NCBI GenBank assembly: GCA_963843525.1
Contig: CAWJKM010000003.1
Span: 62,001-126,000 of the forward strand
Direction: 5' to 3'
DNA from: DATJPR01 sp963843525
Lineage (GTDB): Bacteria > Bacteroidota > Ignavibacteria > UBA10030 > UBA6906
Length of the DNA: 64,000 nt
Shown here: one piece after another, positions 41,941 through 50,431 of the stretch
Layout: every line of letters starts with the position of its first letter
Numbering within the stretch: the stretch's first letter is position 1
Notes under the pieces: model-generated
Told to the model about the DNA's origin: nothing
The model's input: only the letters and a program-made list of their open reading frames with translations
Databases searched by the model: none
Made by a program: the position numbers and the translations under genes

Positions 41941-43218
41941 TTACTTTCGCGGCTTCAACTTCTTCAGGATCTTTTCCGCTTCGGTTTTCGGCGCCCGGAA
42001 ACGGACCTTTATCCGTTTCCCGGTGTACTTCTTTTCCAGGATTTCGGCAACATCGTGGATGTGGGACAGAAGGTCGTATTGATCCTGTCCTAACATCACC
42101 TCCTCTTCGACGGTGGTGTCGAGCAGCAGTGCAATGATCTGATCCCGGAGTCCATTCAAATTGATCCCCCGCCACGCACTGATAAACACGGCGTTCGGAT
42201 GTCGGGCGGCAAGCGGCTGAATGAGGGACCTCTCCGGCATCCGGTCGATCTTGTTGAAAACCGTGACGACAGGCTTCCCGCCCGCTCCGATCTCGCTGAG
42301 CGTCTCATTGACGACGGCGATTTGTTCCTCAAAGAGAGGATGGCTCACGTCGACGACATGGAGGAGGAGATCGGCTTCGGTTGCCTCCTCAAGGGTGCTC
42401 TTGAACGATGCAATCAGCTGGTGCGGAAGCTTCCGGATGAACCCGACGGTATCGGACAGAATCACCTTGTACGCCGGGGAGAGTTCCACCAGGCGTGCGG
42501 TACTGTCCAGCGTCGCGAACAGGCGGTCTTCGACGAGAACGCCGGCATTTGCAAACCAATTCAGGAGGGTGGACTTTCCGGCGTTCGTGTAGCCCACCAG
42601 TGCAACGCGGGGAAATCTCTCCCGACCCTTCCGCTGGAGATCACGTTCCTTCCCGATTTCTTTGAGCCTGGCCCGGAGGGTGCCGATTCTTGTCCGGATG
42701 ACCCGCCGGTCGGTTTCAATCTGCGTTTCACCCGGTCCTTTCGTCCCGATTCCGCCGACAACGCGGGAGAGATGTGTCCACGCGCGCGTCAACCGCGGAA
42801 GCATGTACTCGAGTTGCGCCAGTTCGACCTGCGTCTTCGCTTCGCTTGTCCTTGCACGCGAAGCGAAGATGTCGAGGATGATTCCACTCCGGTCGACGAT
42901 TTTGCATTTGATCGAGCGCTCGAGGTTCCGGACCTGAACGGAGGCGAGATCGTCGTCGAATACCACCAGGTCCGTCCCTGTCTCTTCGCACATTGATGCG
43001 AGTTGTTCCACCTTGCCGCTTCCAATGAATGTCGCCGCGTCGGGACCCGTTCGCTCCTGGACAACACGTCCGACGACAACGGCGCCAGCGGACTCCACGA
43101 GAAGCTGGAGCTCGTCGAGATTGTCCTCGACATGTTCGCGGCGCGTCATACGCGTCGCAAGGCCGACAAGTATCGCCCGTTCGGGCTTGAGTGTGGTGAG
43201 AGTATCATTTCGGGGCAT
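41941..43218 (-). CDS. hflX: Ribosome-splitting GTPase HflX
   Basis: A 425-residue GTPase. The N-terminal ND1 domain contains FIGSGKVEQL and VFDDDLASVQVRNLE; the coiled linker has GGIGTKGPGETQIETDRR; the G domain shows GYTNAGKSTLLN (G1), DTVGFIRKLPHQL (G3) and VFNKIDR (G4). HflX rescues stalled ribosomes under stress. The ATG at 43218 is chosen; a GTG three codons upstream is possible. Neither has a good ribosome site. Confidence 0.94.
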   Translation of the reverse strand: MPRNDTLTTLKPERAILVGLATRMTRREHVEDNLDELQLLVESAGAVVVGRVVQERTGPDAATFIGSGKVEQLASMCEETGTDLVVFDDDLASVQVRNLERSIKCKIVDRSGIILDIFASRARTSEAKTQVELAQLEYMLPRLTRAWTHLSRVVGGIGTKGPGETQIETDRRVIRTRIGTLRARLKEIGKERDLQRKGRERFPRVALVGYTNAGKSTLLNWFANAGVLVEDRLFATLDSTARLVELSPAYKVILSDTVGFIRKLPHQLIASFKSTLEEATEADLLLHVVDVSHPLFEEQIAVVNETLSEIGAGGKPVVTVFNKIDRMPERSLIQPLAARHPNAVFISAWRGINLNGLRDQIIALLLDTTVEEEVMLGQDQYDLLSHIHDVAEILEKKYTGKRIKVRFRAPKTEAEKILKKLKPRK

Positions 43219-43274
43219 CGGTGTCACATCAACGAAGTCGATGTGCTCCTATGGTGAACATCGAACGGACGGCT

Positions 43275-45479
43275 TCACGTCCGTTGAGACGGTCCGGAAG
43301 TATCCTGTCGTCGCAGGGCGTTCCCGATCCCTACTTCCAGCAAGCCGAAGAGGAGTGCCGCGCCCACAAAAAGACGCCAGAGCTCCACGCCGTACCGCGA
43401 TTGCTCGATCTCGGTCGACAGTTGCCGGTCCGCGGGAAGGTCTTTGACGTCAGTCGCAGCCACGCCGAAGGACCGGAAGAACTTTTCGATCGCCGACGGG
43501 TCAGCCTGACGCAGGTCCGATTCCGCCGTGTCGACGTTCACAGCGATCGCCCCCAATGGAGCGCCCGGAGCGGATTCCCCGGGTTGTGGGGAAAACGTTG
43601 CCAGCCGGTTCAGTGTATAGATTCCGGTTTCTGACGTCGGGTGGCTTTGAAATGTTGCCGCGCCTGCCGTGGATCGATATTCTGGAACGACTTTTTCCGT
43701 CATCCCGGAGGGTGAAATGAAGGCAAACGCAGAATGTCCATCGTTCGTCCCGAGCCTGAGATGCACGTCTATCGGTTGCCCGACTGTCACCGGAGGGAAG
43801 TTGCGTGTGGCGTCTGCAAGGTAGATCATCGATCGATACAAGAGCGGGGCGAAGAGCGCAGAGGTCGGAAAGTTCGACATCCCTCCCGCCGCATCGACGG
43901 CACAGAGAAGAGTCCTGCCCTGTCCCGACGCGAACTCCACGAGAAACGGCTCTCCATCCGAAAGAGAGATCACGGATCTCCCTGTCTCTCCTGCGTTCAC
44001 CGGGACTACCCGATTGATGACGGGAGACTCGATCATGGTTTTCGGTTTCCCGGGGTTCGCTTCAAACATCCCTTCAAACAAAGGGTGGTCCATGTCAATA
44101 TGCCGGAAGGTGAATCCGTGATCGGTTTTCGCATTCGCAGGGGGAGCTCCGGCGGCGGGCTGCGAAGGCGGGATACCCAGCTTCGGCAGGAGGGTCGCGT
44201 TGTAGTTGCCGAGGTCGGCATTCTCACTCATGAACATCAATAAGCCGCCGCCGGACCGGACGAACCGTGCAATTGATTCCGAAGTCGTCGCCGTAAACGC
44301 AGAAATGTCGCACAGGCAGACGACGTCATAGGAATTGAGATCCACAGAAGAGAGTCCGCTTTCGCCGATCGATTCGACGGAAAATACCCCCGCGAGGGTG
44401 CTGTCTCCACCAAGGGTGAGGCCGAGGCGCACGAATCGGGTATCCAGGGGCGCATTGCCCGCGAGGAGGACACGGACCTCTCCCGGAACGGTCAAAGTGA
44501 AGAAACGACGGTTGTCGATGTCGAGCGCGTCATCCTGGAGCTGGACATACCCCGATTCAATGCCGCTCTTTCGCGGGACGAAACGCGAATGAAATGTTGT
44601 CATCCCTCCGGGGGGAATGTCAATGCTGTGTTGCGCGACTCGCGCACCTCCAAAATAGACACTGGCGATTCCGGTCAGGGGGCCTCCCCCGTCAGGTGTC
44701 CGGACGGTTGCCTGGAGATCCACCGGTCTCATGCGGGAAACGACGCCGGTAGTTATTCCCGCCGAGGTTACGCCCCCATTGATTCCCTGCGCAGGAGAGG
44801 GATGCACGACGAAAACGTGAAGTCCCTGCAGCGCGGTGGACGAGTCTTTGGCAGGATTCTCTTCGAATTGATTTGCCTGTGCATCGGTGAGGAGGTACAG
44901 CTCGCGATTGGCTGCCGTTGTTCCTGAAAGAATCCGGGCTGCACGCACGACCGCGTCGCGAAAGTCAGGCCGCACCTGACTCGGTTCGACCGGCGAAAGG
45001 AGCTTCGACAGATCGTCCTCCGTCCTGATCGGGACGAACCCCGTTCTTCCACCCGCGTCGGACGTGCGCGACAGGTAGAGTTCATCGCCATTGCGCAGGA
45101 CGCCGCCCACGCGCACTGCCGCTTCCTTGATTTGCGCGAAAATCTCTCCCCGTTCATTTCTCGTTGCTGTACTGGGCGAGTCATCCAGGAGGACGACCAT
45201 CGCCGTCGCGGCACGGCCGCCGACGAATCCCGCAAATGATCCGCGCAGAGCCGGTCGCGCGAAGGCGAAGACGAGCGCAATGATCATCAGAGTGCGCAGG
45301 GCGAGGAGAAGCCACTGCTTGATTTTCACGCGGCGCAGCGACGATCGTTGCAGCTCCTTCAGGAAGCGAAGAGAACTGAATTCGATCGTGCGAAGCTTGC
45401 GTATACTCAGGAGATGGATGAGAAGGGGAACACTTGCGGCCGCCAGGCCGAACAGCATGAAAGGATTAAGAAAAGTCAT
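43275..45479 (-). CDS. BatA-type membrane protein with von Willebrand-like domain
   Basis: A 734-residue protein with the 'N-terminal double-transmembrane domain' of Bacteroidota: FLNPFMLFGLAAASVPLLIH then, after LLSIRKLRTIEFSSL, a second helix LLLALRTLMIIALVFAFA. A vWA-like segment follows (AMVVLLDDSPSTA) and then beta domains with a GGGLLMFMSENADLGNYN region like a glutamine-amidotransferase fold. A last helix (LFVGAALLFGLLEVGIG) sits at the C-terminus. Related to aerotolerance/BatA-BatB proteins, but no moxR-like ATPase is adjacent, so it may act in a different complex. The start gives the double helix at the N-terminus; no ribosome site is clear. Confidence 0.82.
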   Translation of the reverse strand: MTFLNPFMLFGLAAASVPLLIHLLSIRKLRTIEFSSLRFLKELQRSSLRRVKIKQWLLLALRTLMIIALVFAFARPALRGSFAGFVGGRAATAMVVLLDDSPSTATRNERGEIFAQIKEAAVRVGGVLRNGDELYLSRTSDAGGRTGFVPIRTEDDLSKLLSPVEPSQVRPDFRDAVVRAARILSGTTAANRELYLLTDAQANQFEENPAKDSSTALQGLHVFVVHPSPAQGINGGVTSAGITTGVVSRMRPVDLQATVRTPDGGGPLTGIASVYFGGARVAQHSIDIPPGGMTTFHSRFVPRKSGIESGYVQLQDDALDIDNRRFFTLTVPGEVRVLLAGNAPLDTRFVRLGLTLGGDSTLAGVFSVESIGESGLSSVDLNSYDVVCLCDISAFTATTSESIARFVRSGGGLLMFMSENADLGNYNATLLPKLGIPPSQPAAGAPPANAKTDHGFTFRHIDMDHPLFEGMFEANPGKPKTMIESPVINRVVPVNAGETGRSVISLSDGEPFLVEFASGQGRTLLCAVDAAGGMSNFPTSALFAPLLYRSMIYLADATRNFPPVTVGQPIDVHLRLGTNDGHSAFAFISPSGMTEKVVPEYRSTAGAATFQSHPTSETGIYTLNRLATFSPQPGESAPGAPLGAIAVNVDTAESDLRQADPSAIEKFFRSFGVAATDVKDLPADRQLSTEIEQSRYGVELWRLFVGAALLFGLLEVGIGNALRRQDTSGPSQRT

Positions 45480-45549
45480 CGGGGAGTTGAAGTATCCATA
45501 TCTGATCGTGGTATGGTAGGGAGATTCGGAGAAAGACGCAAAAGGAGAA

Positions 45550-45592
45550 GGGGGGTGGGAGGAAGGGGGGAATGTGAGAAGGGGGGAAAGGG
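45550..45592 (+). other. G-rich tract with G-quadruplex potential
   Basis: Runs of 6, 3, 6, 6 and 3 guanines with short loops lie within 43 bases, inside a longer polypurine stretch. The G-rich strand is the non-coding side for the BatA-type gene. Confidence 0.5.
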
Positions 45593-45612
45593 AGGACAAT
45601 GGTCACGCGTCG

Positions 45613-45636
45613 ATTGACAACTGACAATTGACAATT
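45613..45636 (+). repeat. Short tandem ATTGACAA-type repeat
   Basis: ATTGACAA, CTGACAA, TTGACAA, TTG follow each other with a 7-base step. Confidence 0.55.
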
Positions 45637-45637
45637 G

Positions 45638-45677
45638 GGTCGGACTTGGGGACGAGGGGACTGGGAGACTTGGAGAG
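45638..45677 (+). repeat. Degenerate octanucleotide repeat array 2 (consensus TTGGGGAC)
   Basis: Five octamers GGTCGGAC, TTGGGGAC, GAGGGGAC, TGGGAGAC, TTGGAGAG in register. It shares the 11-base string GACTTGGGGAC with the array at the end of hypC. Confidence 0.6.
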
Positions 45678-45749
45678 GATCGAGAATGGGGAGCAGAAGG
45701 AGGGGCGGAGAAGCGAATGTGAAGAAACTGTTATAAGAAAGGCGCTGTA

Positions 45750-45778
45750 TTGACTTTCCATGCGGGCAGCGGTATATT
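45750..45778 (+). promoter_or_regulatory. Promoter of the surface locus
   Basis: TTGACT, 17 bases, TATATT, about 50 bases before the first surface gene. Confidence 0.7.
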
Positions 45779-45829
45779 GAGGAATAACAGACCCTTATTT
45801 CTTCTCCACCAGTTCTTCCCGCTTCTTGA

Positions 45830-47959
45830 ATGCTTGTTTGGCAGCGCTTTGCTGTTCTCACCCTGTGTGTCTCCTCCCTTTCCGTGTTCACCAGTGGGGT
45901 GGTTGATGGGCAGGATGTCGGACGACGACTCGAAAAACCATCCGACGATACCGATCAGAACTACACCACTGTCGGCAGCGTCGGGCTGACGATCACCAAT
46001 TTCGGAGCAATTGGCGATCGCAATGCCTATTGGCCGAACCAGCCGTCATGTGAGTACCCCCGCGGTTCCCGCATCGAGCATCTCTACCAGGCCGGCCTCT
46101 GGGTTGGCGCCGTTTCTCGCAATACCCACCAGGAGCACGTGAGCACCGGCTCTTCCGATCGCGTCGCATTCACGCCGCGCAACGATTTTGAGTTTACGTC
46201 CAATCCCGGCTCCACGATCGAGCAGCTTTCCACCCTCTCCGAATCACCCTATTTCTCCGAGCAGGCCGTCAGTCACCAGGACTTTGTCGCATGGTACACG
46301 GATATGAACAAGGTCAATCCGACGACCGGGGACACGATCGTCAATCATGAACCGCTGGGACTGAATGTCAAACAGGAGAGTTACGCCTGGAACTATCCGT
46401 TTGCGGATTTCTTCGTCATCCTCAAGTACACGATTTACAACGGTGCCGCCGACACGCTGGACTCCGTGTACGTCGGCCTCTGGGACAATGCCGTCGTCCG
46501 CAACACGAACAATGTCCGGCCGGGAACTCCGGGGTTCTTCAATCACGGGGCACTCGGATATCTTGATTCGCTGAGGATGGTGTACGCGTTCGACTATGAT
46601 GGGATTCCGACGCCTCCGCCCGCCGACAGTTACATCGGCATCAAATTATTGGGCACCTACCCGTTCCCGCACGGAGTGGATTCTCTCGGGAATCTGTCCT
46701 CGCACACATTTTACAACGCGTGGGGCTATCAGAGTTCGAGCGGTGATGCAGACTATTTCTCACCATCGGATGACGCGGCATCGGTGGGCGGTGCAAGGAG
46801 CAAATACGACCGACTCGCCGCGTCGATGCCCGTCGCCAAATTCGCCACCCCGCGCCCTTCCAACATGACGCAGTTGCTTTCTTGCGGACCCTTCTCTTCG
46901 CTCGCCCCGGGCGATTCCTTGGTGGTGACGATCGGGGTTATCTGTGCACGGAAGAACGGCGTCCAACCCGCCAGTCTCGACACAAGAGATCAGCGTAAGA
47001 ATCTGTCTGCCAACGCTGCGCTTTGCCAGCAGGCGTATGACGGTGAAGACACCAATGGGGACAACATCCTTGAACCGGGCGAGGACCTGAACGGCAACGG
47101 CATTCTCGACCACTATCAGCTTCCGCAACCCCCACGTCCCCCGAAAGTCCATGCAGATGTCTCGAACCAGAACGTTGCGATTTATTGGGACAAGTCGACT
47201 TCGGAGGAGACGCTCGATCCCATCTCGCGCACAAAGGACTTTGAAGGCTACAGGATTTACCGGTCCAACGCGGGAGCAGACTTCGCCGATCCCGCAAATC
47301 TCCTGCTGAACCTTTCGGTGGTGGGCGACTTCGATCTCGCAAACGACAACATCGGTTACAATACCGGTTTGAGCAAGATCCTTCTTGACCGGCCGAAAAC
47401 CTTTCCCGGAGACACCGTCCAATACTGGTACAGGTTCCCTCCGGCCGGAGAGAATATCCCGGGCCTGAACGGCTGGCAGTACGTATACGGTGTCGCGGCA
47501 TATGACAAGGGCGATTCGGCATCGGGTGTTGCATCGTTGCAGAGCGCGACGGTCCTCGCACGGGTTGTTCCGGGAACGCCCCCGAACGATGGATCGAAAA
47601 AAGTGGGCGTTTACCCGAATCCCTATTATGCCAATGCCGTATGGGATGCCCCTGGAGAACGGGACCGCAAGATCTATTTCTATAATCTCCCCGGCCATTC
47701 CGAGATACGGATCTATACGCTCGCCGGCGACGTTGTCGCGGAATTTACCCATGACGGAGCGACGTACCACGGAACCGATATCGACTGGTTCAAGCGGTTC
47801 GGCGGAACGGGTGGCAACATCCAGTTTGCGGGCGGAGAACATGCCTGGGATCTTGTCACAAAGTATGACCAGGCGCTTGCAACAGGATTATACCTGTTCT
47901 CGGTGAAAGACCTCAGCACAGGGAACGTCCAGACCGGGAAGTTTTTGATTATTAAATAA
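45830..47959 (+). CDS. Large T9SS-exported surface protein
   Basis: A 709-residue secreted protein with a signal peptide (FAVLTLCVSSLSVFTSGVV). The body contains a fibronectin-like segment near residue 440 (PPKVHADVSNQNVAIYWDKS) and a calcium-loop-like stretch DTNGDNILEPGEDLNGNGIL (about 407-426) similar to dockerin/EF-hand loops. The C-terminus begins VYPNPYYAN and ends GLYLFSVKDLSTGNVQTGKF, the form of a Por-type sorting domain recognised by the type IX system. First gene of the surface locus behind a strong promoter. No Shine-Dalgarno is clear. Function may be attachment or binding; no enzyme signature is seen. Confidence 0.82.
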   Translation: MLVWQRFAVLTLCVSSLSVFTSGVVDGQDVGRRLEKPSDDTDQNYTTVGSVGLTITNFGAIGDRNAYWPNQPSCEYPRGSRIEHLYQAGLWVGAVSRNTHQEHVSTGSSDRVAFTPRNDFEFTSNPGSTIEQLSTLSESPYFSEQAVSHQDFVAWYTDMNKVNPTTGDTIVNHEPLGLNVKQESYAWNYPFADFFVILKYTIYNGAADTLDSVYVGLWDNAVVRNTNNVRPGTPGFFNHGALGYLDSLRMVYAFDYDGIPTPPPADSYIGIKLLGTYPFPHGVDSLGNLSSHTFYNAWGYQSSSGDADYFSPSDDAASVGGARSKYDRLAASMPVAKFATPRPSNMTQLLSCGPFSSLAPGDSLVVTIGVICARKNGVQPASLDTRDQRKNLSANAALCQQAYDGEDTNGDNILEPGEDLNGNGILDHYQLPQPPRPPKVHADVSNQNVAIYWDKSTSEETLDPISRTKDFEGYRIYRSNAGADFADPANLLLNLSVVGDFDLANDNIGYNTGLSKILLDRPKTFPGDTVQYWYRFPPAGENIPGLNGWQYVYGVAAYDKGDSASGVASLQSATVLARVVPGTPPNDGSKKVGVYPNPYYANAVWDAPGERDRKIYFYNLPGHSEIRIYTLAGDVVAEFTHDGATYHGTDIDWFKRFGGTGGNIQFAGGEHAWDLVTKYDQALATGLYLFSVKDLSTGNVQTGKFLIIK

Positions 47960-47998
47960 TGGTGGCGTCAGGATCACTTATCATTCACGGAGGACCTC

Positions 47999-50245
47999 AT
48001 GAAGAAAACGCTACTCGCAATAGTTGTGCTTTCCGTGTGGGTCGGGACAGCCCTGGCTCAATACCCGCACGTGACGATCTCACAGATCCAGCAAGTCCCG
48101 ATGGACTCCCTGTTGATCGCCGACACCCTGTCCGGGTTCAGTGCAAACAGTGCGCAAGCCCGTTGGACGCTGCAGACCTCTCCTTATAACGGCGATACGG
48201 TTATTGTGACGGGCATCGTTCTTGTCCCTCCGATGGTGATCTCCTATACTGCCAGCGGCTGGACAATGGTCTTGTACGATACCTCTGCGGCCGGTCAACA
48301 GGAATGGGGAGGGATACTTGTCCGTGCGAATATCGCGGATTCGACCGCACTGGTCCAGGCAGGGTTCCTGAGTGTTTCGCCCGGTGACACCATAACGATG
48401 ACGGGTGTCATCAGCGAATTCCCTGCCTCGCGCGGGTTCAGCGCGACGCAAATTCAGCCGATCGCAAGCCAGCCGATGGAAATCGGCAGCGCCCCGGGTC
48501 CGGTGCCGCAGCCTGTTGTCAAGCAGGTGGCAGACTTCTACAAGGGGATATTCTCGGCAGGGACAATACAATACTCCACCGGGGAGCCATTCGAAGGGAT
48601 GTATGTGGAGTTGCACAATCTCACCATCGATAACAACAGCGTCAATGCGACGCGCGGGACGTTTAGTGCCGTTGATGCAAGCGGCAACGAAATCAGCGAA
48701 TATGACTGGTCACGTTATTTCGCCTTAGGCACCCAAAGTGGTTGGTCGATTGCGGACACGGCATGGCAGCGCATCTTCCCCACGCTGGCTATCGGGATGC
48801 GGATTGACACGCTCCGGGGGATTATTTCGACGGCTTCCGGCAGCGAAGGGCCACGCGGATACCGTATTTCACCCATTTATTATAGTGACCTTGTGCTCTC
48901 ACCGCTCCCGACGCCACCGCTGGTGACAACACATCGCCGGAATCCGGTCGTCGTGACGCCCGATACAACGGCGAATATCAGTGTGAAAGTGACGCAACAG
49001 AATGAAGGGACACCTGCGAAGACCGTGACGTTGTACTACAGCAAAGATTTTGCGCCCTTTGTGTCCCTGGCCATGAGCTTCCAGGCGAGTGATACAACCT
49101 ACATCGCGCAAATTCCGAAAGAGCCGGCCGGAAGCGTCATGCGGTACTTTTTCCAGGCCAAGGACTCGTTGAACCAGACGGTCCTCTACGCCAACTCGGC
49201 GACCACGGGAGCCGCTTCCGATACGTCAAAAGGCTTCTTCTTTTATGCGGTGGTGAATGGTCCGTTGAGCATCCATGACGTACAATACACACCGTACGTG
49301 AACGGACGGAGCGCGTATCTCGGCGCCATTACACAACTGGGCGGAATTATTACTGCGGATACCAGTAATCTGATCCTCACGCCTACGGGAAGCGGAGGAA
49401 CGAATGCGTGGTACATGCAATCATCGAATCTGCCCTGGAGCGGAATCTGGCTCACGACCGCGGATACCACGGGACAACAGCTCATGGGGGCATTGCGCAA
49501 CGGAGACAGTGTGCTGGTCACAGGAACGGTCCAGGAGAACTTTGACGTCACCAGACTGGGGGCCATTAGTGCAGTGACAAAGGTTTCGAGCGGCAATGCG
49601 GTACCCGCACCTGTTCCCTTGACCACCGGGGCTTTCAACGTTGGCAATGGAAATCCCAGTGCAGAGCCGTATGAGGGGATGCTTGTCCGGTTCACCAATG
49701 TCGCGGTGTCCGATACCAATCCCACATTCTCCGACCAGACCGAGTACTCCGTTAACGACGGTACCGGAGCCGTCATCGTCCGGCGCGACGGCAAAAACAA
49801 GTATTCCAATCAGGCGGTGGATGCGGCGTTCGGGAAGACGATCCTCCGCGTCGGCGATAGAATATCATCGTTGACGGGTATCATTCACTACAGTTTCAAC
49901 CAGTACAAGGTGGTCCCCCGCACGGATGCGGACTTCGGATCGGTCACGGGCGTAGAGCAACAGCCTTTCAACGCCGGGCCGTTGACATTTTCACTCTTGC
50001 AGAATTACCCGAACCCGTTCAATCCCACGACGACGATCCGCTACGAATTGGCGGCGGCCGGACAAGTCAGCCTCAGGGTCTACAACCTTCTGGGTCAGGA
50101 AGTCGCGACGCTGGTTGATGGGGTCCAGACGGCAGGACACTATTCGGTCCGCCTGAACGGTGCCCCGCTTGCCACTGGCGTCTACTTCTACCGGTTGCAG
50201 ACATCCAAATTTGTGGCCGTGAAAAAAATGCTTTTGGTGAAGTAA
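47999..50245 (+). CDS. T9SS-exported protein with repeated OB-like domains
   Basis: A 748-residue secreted protein with a clean signal peptide (MKKTLLAIVVLSVWVGTALA) and GGAGGA five bases before the start. Two or three beta domains repeat the pattern 'GDTVIVTGIV ... GWTMVLYD ... GGILVR ... PGDTITMTGVI', like the OB-fold domains of secreted nucleases of the YhcR type, but without a nuclease active site that I can find. The C-terminal 80 residues are a textbook Por sorting domain: LLQNYPNPFNPTTTIRYEL, LRVYNLLGQEVATL and LATGVYFYRLQ. It lies 39 bases after the first cargo gene. Confidence 0.87.
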   Translation: MKKTLLAIVVLSVWVGTALAQYPHVTISQIQQVPMDSLLIADTLSGFSANSAQARWTLQTSPYNGDTVIVTGIVLVPPMVISYTASGWTMVLYDTSAAGQQEWGGILVRANIADSTALVQAGFLSVSPGDTITMTGVISEFPASRGFSATQIQPIASQPMEIGSAPGPVPQPVVKQVADFYKGIFSAGTIQYSTGEPFEGMYVELHNLTIDNNSVNATRGTFSAVDASGNEISEYDWSRYFALGTQSGWSIADTAWQRIFPTLAIGMRIDTLRGIISTASGSEGPRGYRISPIYYSDLVLSPLPTPPLVTTHRRNPVVVTPDTTANISVKVTQQNEGTPAKTVTLYYSKDFAPFVSLAMSFQASDTTYIAQIPKEPAGSVMRYFFQAKDSLNQTVLYANSATTGAASDTSKGFFFYAVVNGPLSIHDVQYTPYVNGRSAYLGAITQLGGIITADTSNLILTPTGSGGTNAWYMQSSNLPWSGIWLTTADTTGQQLMGALRNGDSVLVTGTVQENFDVTRLGAISAVTKVSSGNAVPAPVPLTTGAFNVGNGNPSAEPYEGMLVRFTNVAVSDTNPTFSDQTEYSVNDGTGAVIVRRDGKNKYSNQAVDAAFGKTILRVGDRISSLTGIIHYSFNQYKVVPRTDADFGSVTGVEQQPFNAGPLTFSLLQNYPNPFNPTTTIRYELAAAGQVSLRVYNLLGQEVATLVDGVQTAGHYSVRLNGAPLATGVYFYRLQTSKFVAVKKMLLVK

Positions 50246-50431
50246 CAAGACGAGTGACATCTTCCTGACAGGCGGGGCCGGACGGCACCGTCCTGCCAGG
50301 GAGAGGTCATCGATCGCGGAAACGTTCTTCCGGACTTTTGTCGCGTCCTTCCCGACGTACGTCTCTCTCCGCGCACGTTCTCCTGCTGTACGAATCTGAA
50401 TCGTTCTTCGTTCATTCTTGGTGGTGACTCT

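Larger units (their letters stand above)
45480..45749. other. Polypurine and repeat-rich gap without genes
   Basis: No coding frame is credible. Its first part on the plus strand is a polypurine tract with G runs, followed by a short TGACAATT-type repeat and a degenerate octamer repeat array (listed separately). It lies between the divergent BatA-type gene and the surface locus. Confidence 0.6.

Noticed and set aside
50280..50293. GGACGG-CA-CCGTCC palindrome as a terminator after the second cargo gene
   Set aside because: No T-tract follows and the stem is only 6 bp; the genes around it probably form one unit.
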